Made by a program: the position numbers and the translations under genes. The notes below the pieces were generated by a model that ran no database searches, was not told the DNA's origin, and was given only the letters and a program-made list of their open reading frames with translations. From Mailhella sp. (GTDB lineage: Bacteria > Desulfobacterota > Desulfovibrionia > Desulfovibrionales > Desulfovibrionaceae): a DNA stretch of 10,242 nt. Location of the stretch: assembly GCA_017522745.1 (NCBI GenBank), contig JAFWYI010000081.1, positions 1 to 10,242 of the forward strand, in the 5' to 3' direction. Positions 7,545-10,242 of this stretch are shown here, one piece after another (the first letter of the stretch is position 1; each line of letters starts with the position of its first letter).

Positions 7545-8267
7545 ATGGAAATTCTTGTGGCTGCCGCCTATGGTCTTGTCTTCGGGAGCTTCTATAACGT
7601 CTGCATCTGTCGCTATCTCTCAGGCGAGTCTGTGGCTTGGCCTCCATCCCATTGCCCTCATTGTGAACACAAGCTGGCGTGGTATGATCTGATTCCTCTC
7701 CTGAGCTACATCCTGCTCAAAGGTCGATGCCGATACTGCGGGCGACCCATCAGTCCACGGTATCCGTGCATCGAGTCCGTGACCGCTCTCGTCTATGGAG
7801 CACTGTTCTGGAAGTTCGGCTTCAGCGGCGAGTTCCTCATATACGCCATGTTCAGTGGCCTGCTCATCGTGCTGTCCGGCATAGATGCCAGAGTCATGCT
7901 TCTGCCGGACAAATTCACTCTGCCAGGAACAGCCTTAGCCATTCCCGCCAGCGTCTTTCTCTTAGGGCATGGATGGTATGACGTTCTTCTGGGCGCAGGC
8001 ATGGGATACGGCGGATTCTGGCTCACTGCCAAGTTTATGGAACTCCGAGGTAAAGAGGGGCTTGGCTATGGAGATGCCAAGCTCATGGCTATGCTGGGAG
8101 CCTTGTCTGGCTTTCAGGCTGTACCGCTTATTCAGCTCTGCGCCGTCATCTCTGCCTTTCTTTTTGCCATATCCACTCGAAAAACCAATTCTCCCTTCGC
8201 TTTCGGCCCTTGGCTCTGCCTTGGCTTCCTCATGCAACTTCTAACTGATGTGAGGATCTCCGTATGA
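7545..8267 (+). CDS. pilU: Bifunctional prepilin peptidase / N-methyltransferase (PilU/PilD type)
   Basis: The product is a 240-residue polytopic inner-membrane aspartic protease (family A24). It cuts the PilS and PilV leaders after Gly and methylates the new N-terminal residue. An N-terminal GSFYNVCICR corresponds to the GSFLNVVI.R motif. Two CxxC pairs (Cys37/40 and Cys62/65) form the zinc-binding domain linked to methyltransferase activity. Catalytic aspartates are Asp114 in GIDARVMLLPD and Asp177 in GYGDAKL, where GxGD is the family signature. The C-terminal FAFGPWL fits the usual PFGP.L ending. Several further membrane helices fill the rest. An AGGAG shortly before ATG 7545 supports the start. 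The gene ends in an ATGA overlap with the first tail-collar gene, which ties those genes to the pilus operon. In R64 the peptidase precedes pilV; here it follows. Confidence 0.94.
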   Translation: MEILVAAAYGLVFGSFYNVCICRYLSGESVAWPPSHCPHCEHKLAWYDLIPLLSYILLKGRCRYCGRPISPRYPCIESVTALVYGALFWKFGFSGEFLIYAMFSGLLIVLSGIDARVMLLPDKFTLPGTALAIPASVFLLGHGWYDVLLGAGMGYGGFWLTAKFMELRGKEGLGYGDAKLMAMLGALSGFQAVPLIQLCAVISAFLFAISTRKTNSPFAFGPWLCLGFLMQLLTDVRISV

Positions 8268-8851
8268 AGAAATGGTCTCTTTCGTTCTGCCTGCTGGCCA
8301 GTCTGATATTGAGCTGTATCGTCCCGTGCCATGCAGGAGACAGCAGCAGTTTCACCCCTGTCAATGTCTCTGCGGTTGCTCCTTCCGGTGGTGCGGTTCC
8401 GGTCGGCACGGTCATCACATGGCCTTTTGCTTCGCATCCCGATGGATGGAGCGAAGGCAAATGGCTCGAGTGTAATGGCCAAACCATTACTTCATCTGCT
8501 TATCCTGAACTCTATGCTCTGGGATACAGTTCTGTCCCGGACTTCAGGAATCGAACTCTCTGGGGAGATACATCCCCCAGAACTGTCAAGGCGGCAAGTT
8601 TACCGAACATAACGGGCGCTTTTCAGCTAAAGGACAACAAGCATCTCATAGGATGCATTAGAAGCACGTCGGGAAGTTTCTCCTCAAGCGGGACGGCAAG
8701 CTACAGAATTTATGGCACAAGCAGTTCTTCGGGCGGCCCGTCCCAGATGAATTTCTCTGCCAGTTCTTCCAGCAGTATCTATAAGGATGGTGTGACCACC
8801 GTACAGCCGCCAGCCCTTACGACTCGTTTTCTTATCCGTTCAAAACCCTAA
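8264..8851 (+). CDS. Secreted phage tail-collar-like protein, paralogue 1
   Basis: The product has 195 residues. A Sec signal peptide (Lys2-Lys3, hydrophobic core, probable cut after CHA at residue 24) precedes GDSSSF. A tail-collar-like domain follows with PVGTVITWPF, GWSEGKWLECNGQTI and YPELYAL...VPDFRN. The pattern 'P.GT...W....P.GW...CNG..I....YP.L......VPD.R' is that of the phage Tail Collar family, found at tips of short and side tail fibres. The C-terminus (QPPALTTRFLIRSKP) fits the usual tail-fibre ending '.RP.N....YLIR'. Paralogue 1 is the most diverged of the three: it lacks the RG.FLRG motif (NRTLWGDT instead), and its middle is very rich in Ser and Gly. It starts inside the pilU stop, so translation is probably coupled. 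The inferred role is an exported adhesin or cargo of the pilus; a phage remnant is the alternative, but no other phage gene is nearby. Confidence 0.75.
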   Translation: MKKWSLSFCLLASLILSCIVPCHAGDSSSFTPVNVSAVAPSGGAVPVGTVITWPFASHPDGWSEGKWLECNGQTITSSAYPELYALGYSSVPDFRNRTLWGDTSPRTVKAASLPNITGAFQLKDNKHLIGCIRSTSGSFSSSGTASYRIYGTSSSSGGPSQMNFSASSSSSIYKDGVTTVQPPALTTRFLIRSKP

Positions 8852-8873
8852 CCCGTGATTCACCTATAACCTA

Positions 8874-9476
8874 ATGACGAAACGCCTCTTTTTTTCAATC
8901 CTAACCATCATCACAATGATCTTTTCCAGTCTGTCCCCTGCTTCGGCGGGGGACAGCTGTTCTTTCTCTCCGCCCTCCATCACAGCAATCGCCCCAGCAG
9001 GCGGTAGTGTTCCCGTAGGCACAGTCATTCACTGGCCGTTTTCTGGCAATCCTGAGGGATGGGCAGAAGGCAAGTGGTTGGAGTGCAATGGGCAGAGTAT
9101 TTCTTCCTCGAAATACCCTGAACTCTACGCCGTTTCTGGTAGCAATGTTCCTGACTTGCGAGGTCTGTTCTTGCGAGGGACGGGAGGATCGGCAGCCGCG
9201 CTTGGCTCTACCCAAGAAGATGCCGGAAGAAACATCACCGCCAGCATTGAAACACGAGACGACGTCGCAAAGTCAGTCGGCCAGTTCTGGAAAGCTGCAG
9301 GCGCCTTCACGACTTCTGGCGGTGGTGGACGAGGACGACTGCGTTGTACCGAAGGATACGTTGCTGAATCAAAACTCAGCTTCGACGCTTCTCGCTCATG
9401 GGGATCATCTCACACGGCCAGTGAATTTAGACCGAAAAACAGGAGTGTTCGTTACCTAATTCGTGCAACCCCATAA
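8874..9476 (+). CDS. Secreted phage tail-collar-like protein, paralogue 2
   Basis: The product has 200 residues. Its classical signal peptide (MTKR, then a hydrophobic core, cut after SPASA at residue 25) leads to GDSCSFSPPS and IAPAGGSVPVGTVIHWPF. The collar block runs GWAEGKWLECNGQSI, YPELYAV, VPDLRGLFLRGTGG, and then AALGSTQEDAGRNIT. A variable middle (about residues 120-165, with a Gly-rich turn and RLRCTEG) precedes the conserved end FDASRSWGSSHTASEFRPKN and VRYLIRATP. The last part is typical of phage tail-fibre C-termini. Three cysteines in the mature protein would favour disulfide formation in the periplasm. ATG 8874 is the only in-frame start before the TGA at 8856, yet no recognisable Shine-Dalgarno lies in the 22-base gap after paralogue 1, so initiation may be weak or coupled. 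Paralogue 3 is its closest relative. The function is inferred as for paralogue 1. Confidence 0.75.
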   Translation: MTKRLFFSILTIITMIFSSLSPASAGDSCSFSPPSITAIAPAGGSVPVGTVIHWPFSGNPEGWAEGKWLECNGQSISSSKYPELYAVSGSNVPDLRGLFLRGTGGSAAALGSTQEDAGRNITASIETRDDVAKSVGQFWKAAGAFTTSGGGGRGRLRCTEGYVAESKLSFDASRSWGSSHTASEFRPKNRSVRYLIRATP

Positions 9477-9482
9477 CCTTAT

Positions 9483-9488
9483 AGGAGG
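9483..9488 (+). promoter_or_regulatory. Strong Shine-Dalgarno upstream of paralogue 3
   Basis: AGGAGG lies six bases before the ATC codon at 9495. It is one of the best Shine-Dalgarno sequences in the window. Its spacing points to 9495 as the initiation site even though that codon is not ATG, GTG or TTG. Confidence 0.7.
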
Positions 9489-9494
9489 ATAATC

Positions 9495-10085
9495 ATCCGA
9501 ATACTGACACCATTTACTATCACAATTTCGCTTATCACGCTCTCTGCTTTTCCCATATCGGCGGCAGACAGCAGCTCATTTTCGCCGCCTTCGGTTACAG
9601 CCGTAGCCCCGGCAGGAGGAAGTGTTCCCGTGGGAACCGTCATCCAATGGCCGTTTTCCGGCAATCCCGAAGGATGGGCAGAAGGAAAATGGCTGGAGTG
9701 CAACGGTCAGAGCATTTCCTCTGCAAACTACCCCGAATTGTACGCGGTCGCAGGCAGTACAGTCCCTGACTACAGAGGATTCTTCCTGCGAGGTTCGGGA
9801 GGTTCATCTGCTGCATTGGGTGTCATTCAGGAGGATGCGGGCCGCAATATCACTGGCTCGTTCGCTCGAAGAGATGACGCCGGTGTTTTTGGGGGATTGG
9901 TTGATCTGACTGGAGCCTTCTATGGAACAGGAGCCAGAAGCTGGAGAACCCGATGTACCGGAGGAACATACGGCAACGTGTATCTGAACTTTGATGCCTC
10001 CCGATCTTGGGGAAGCGCGCATACCGCAAATGAGTTCCGACCGAGAAACAAGAGTGTACGCTATCTGATTCGAGCTAAACCATGA
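9495..10085 (+). CDS. Secreted phage tail-collar-like protein, paralogue 3, non-canonical ATC start
   Basis: Read from ATC 9495, the product is 196 residues: (I/M)RILTPFTITISL and on to PISA, a normal signal peptide, then ADSSSFSPPSVTAVAPAGGS aligned without gaps to paralogue 2. Collar motifs are GWAEGKWLECNGQSI, YPELYAV, VPDYRGFFLRGSGG and EDAGRNIT. After a variable middle (GVFGGLVDLTGAF to WRTRCTGG) the end is FDASRSWGSAHTANEFRPRN and VRYLIRAKP. No ATG, GTG or TTG occurs in frame between the paralogue 2 stop and GTG 9630, and that GTG would delete the signal peptide and part of the collar. Many differences from paralogue 2 are silent third-position changes, which points to selection on the protein. 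Either ATC is used, ATG was lost by one substitution (9497 G to C), or there is a sequencing error. The gene ends 23 bases before the convergent regulator. Confidence 0.7.
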   Translation: MRILTPFTITISLITLSAFPISAADSSSFSPPSVTAVAPAGGSVPVGTVIQWPFSGNPEGWAEGKWLECNGQSISSANYPELYAVAGSTVPDYRGFFLRGSGGSSAALGVIQEDAGRNITGSFARRDDAGVFGGLVDLTGAFYGTGARSWRTRCTGGTYGNVYLNFDASRSWGSAHTANEFRPRNKSVRYLIRAKP

Positions 10086-10108
10086 CGACATGTTACGCGC
10101 ATTCCTGT

Positions 10109-10242
10109 TTAGCTGAAGTCTTCACGTAAGATGCCCAGACGGGATACCCGGTAGGTCATCATGCGAGGAGAAACGCAGAGTTCTCGTCCTGCGGCGGAAA
10201 GATTGCCTCCGTTCCGCCGCAGTGCCTCTATGAGCAGTTCAC
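10109..10242 (-). CDS. Fis-type HTH C-terminus of a probable sigma-54-dependent activator (partial)
   Basis: Reading leftward from the window edge, 43 codons are visible before TAA (complement of 10109-10111). They include IEALRRNGGNLSAAGRELCV, SPRMMTYRVSRLGI, and the end LREDFS. This is the Fis-family helix-turn-helix that closes NtrC/NifA-type activators: '..AL...GGN.S.AAR.LGVS.R.L.YR...LGI'. The turn has AAGRELCV, where AAR.LGV is usual. The rest of the gene, with the AAA+ domain and any sensor domain, lies outside, so the signal it senses cannot be told. It converges on the pil operon across a gap of 23 bases with no clear terminator. It may control the pilus, but adjacency alone does not show that. 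Confidence 0.8.
   Translation of the reverse strand, partial: ELLIEALRRNGGNLSAAGRELCVSPRMMTYRVSRLGILREDFS

Noticed and set aside
7536..8267. Shufflon recombination sites after pilV
   Set aside because: No copies of the R64 19-bp repeat core or similar inverted repeats were found by eye; pilU follows directly.
8311..8319. Lipobox at Cys18 of paralogue 1 (ILSC)
   Set aside because: Leu at -2 is unusual for a lipobox, the other two paralogues have plain signal peptidase I sites, and a CHA/G cut fits better.
9630..10085. GTG 9630 as the start of paralogue 3
   Set aside because: It removes the signal peptide and the start of the collar domain that align with paralogue 2, and it has no suitably placed SD for a new gene there.
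8264..10085. Prophage tail-fibre region
   Set aside because: The proteins carry signal peptides, the first is coupled to pilU, and no baseplate, chaperone, tail or lysis genes are next to them.
10112..10126. Small palindrome TGAAGTCTTCA as a bidirectional terminator
   Set aside because: The arms are five bases with a one-base loop, it lies inside the regulator's last codons, and no T tract follows on either side.

Overview
The window carries the 3' part of an operon for an R64-type (type IVb) thin pilus. All genes read rightward except a partial regulator gene at the right end. The organism is probably a GC-moderate Gram-negative bacterium: there is an outer-membrane secretin, Shine-Dalgarno starts are common, and a sigma-54 type activator sits next door. 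The gene style recalls Desulfovibrionaceae, but that placement is an impression from the proteins, not a measurement. Nothing in the window shows whether the operon lies on a chromosome, a plasmid or an integrative element.

Layout. Positions 2-853 hold the C-terminal half of the secretin PilN. Next come the PilO2-family membrane protein (850-2088), PilP (2078-2683), the PilQ assembly ATPase (2690-4213) and the PilR inner-membrane platform (4213-5304). A 126-base gap then precedes the major pilin PilS (5431-5937), which is followed by a strong GC hairpin. A PilM-like membrane protein (5989-6414), a PilV-like minor pilin/tip adhesin (6411-7535) and a bifunctional prepilin peptidase PilU (7545-8267) follow. 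Three tandem paralogues come next (8264-8851, 8874-9476, about 9495-10085). Each has a Sec signal peptide followed by a phage tail-collar-like domain. The last 134 bases hold, on the minus strand, the Fis-type helix-turn-helix C-terminus of a probable sigma-54-dependent activator.

How the parts work together. PilU trims and methylates PilS and PilV. PilQ powers assembly on PilR, PilO and PilP bridge to the outer membrane, and PilN is the exit pore. PilV should sit at the tip. The three exported collar proteins are the unexpected part. The first overlaps pilU by four bases (ATGA), so it belongs to the operon. The inference here is that they are exported pilus-associated adhesins or T4P-secreted cargo built from phage tail-fibre tip modules, with conserved ends and a variable middle. 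They would give several binding specificities without a shufflon. The third paralogue has a good Shine-Dalgarno and a complete signal peptide but ATC where ATG would be expected.

No stretch over 300 bases lacks a gene. No tRNA, rRNA, CRISPR array, insertion sequence or shufflon-type inverted repeat was seen.
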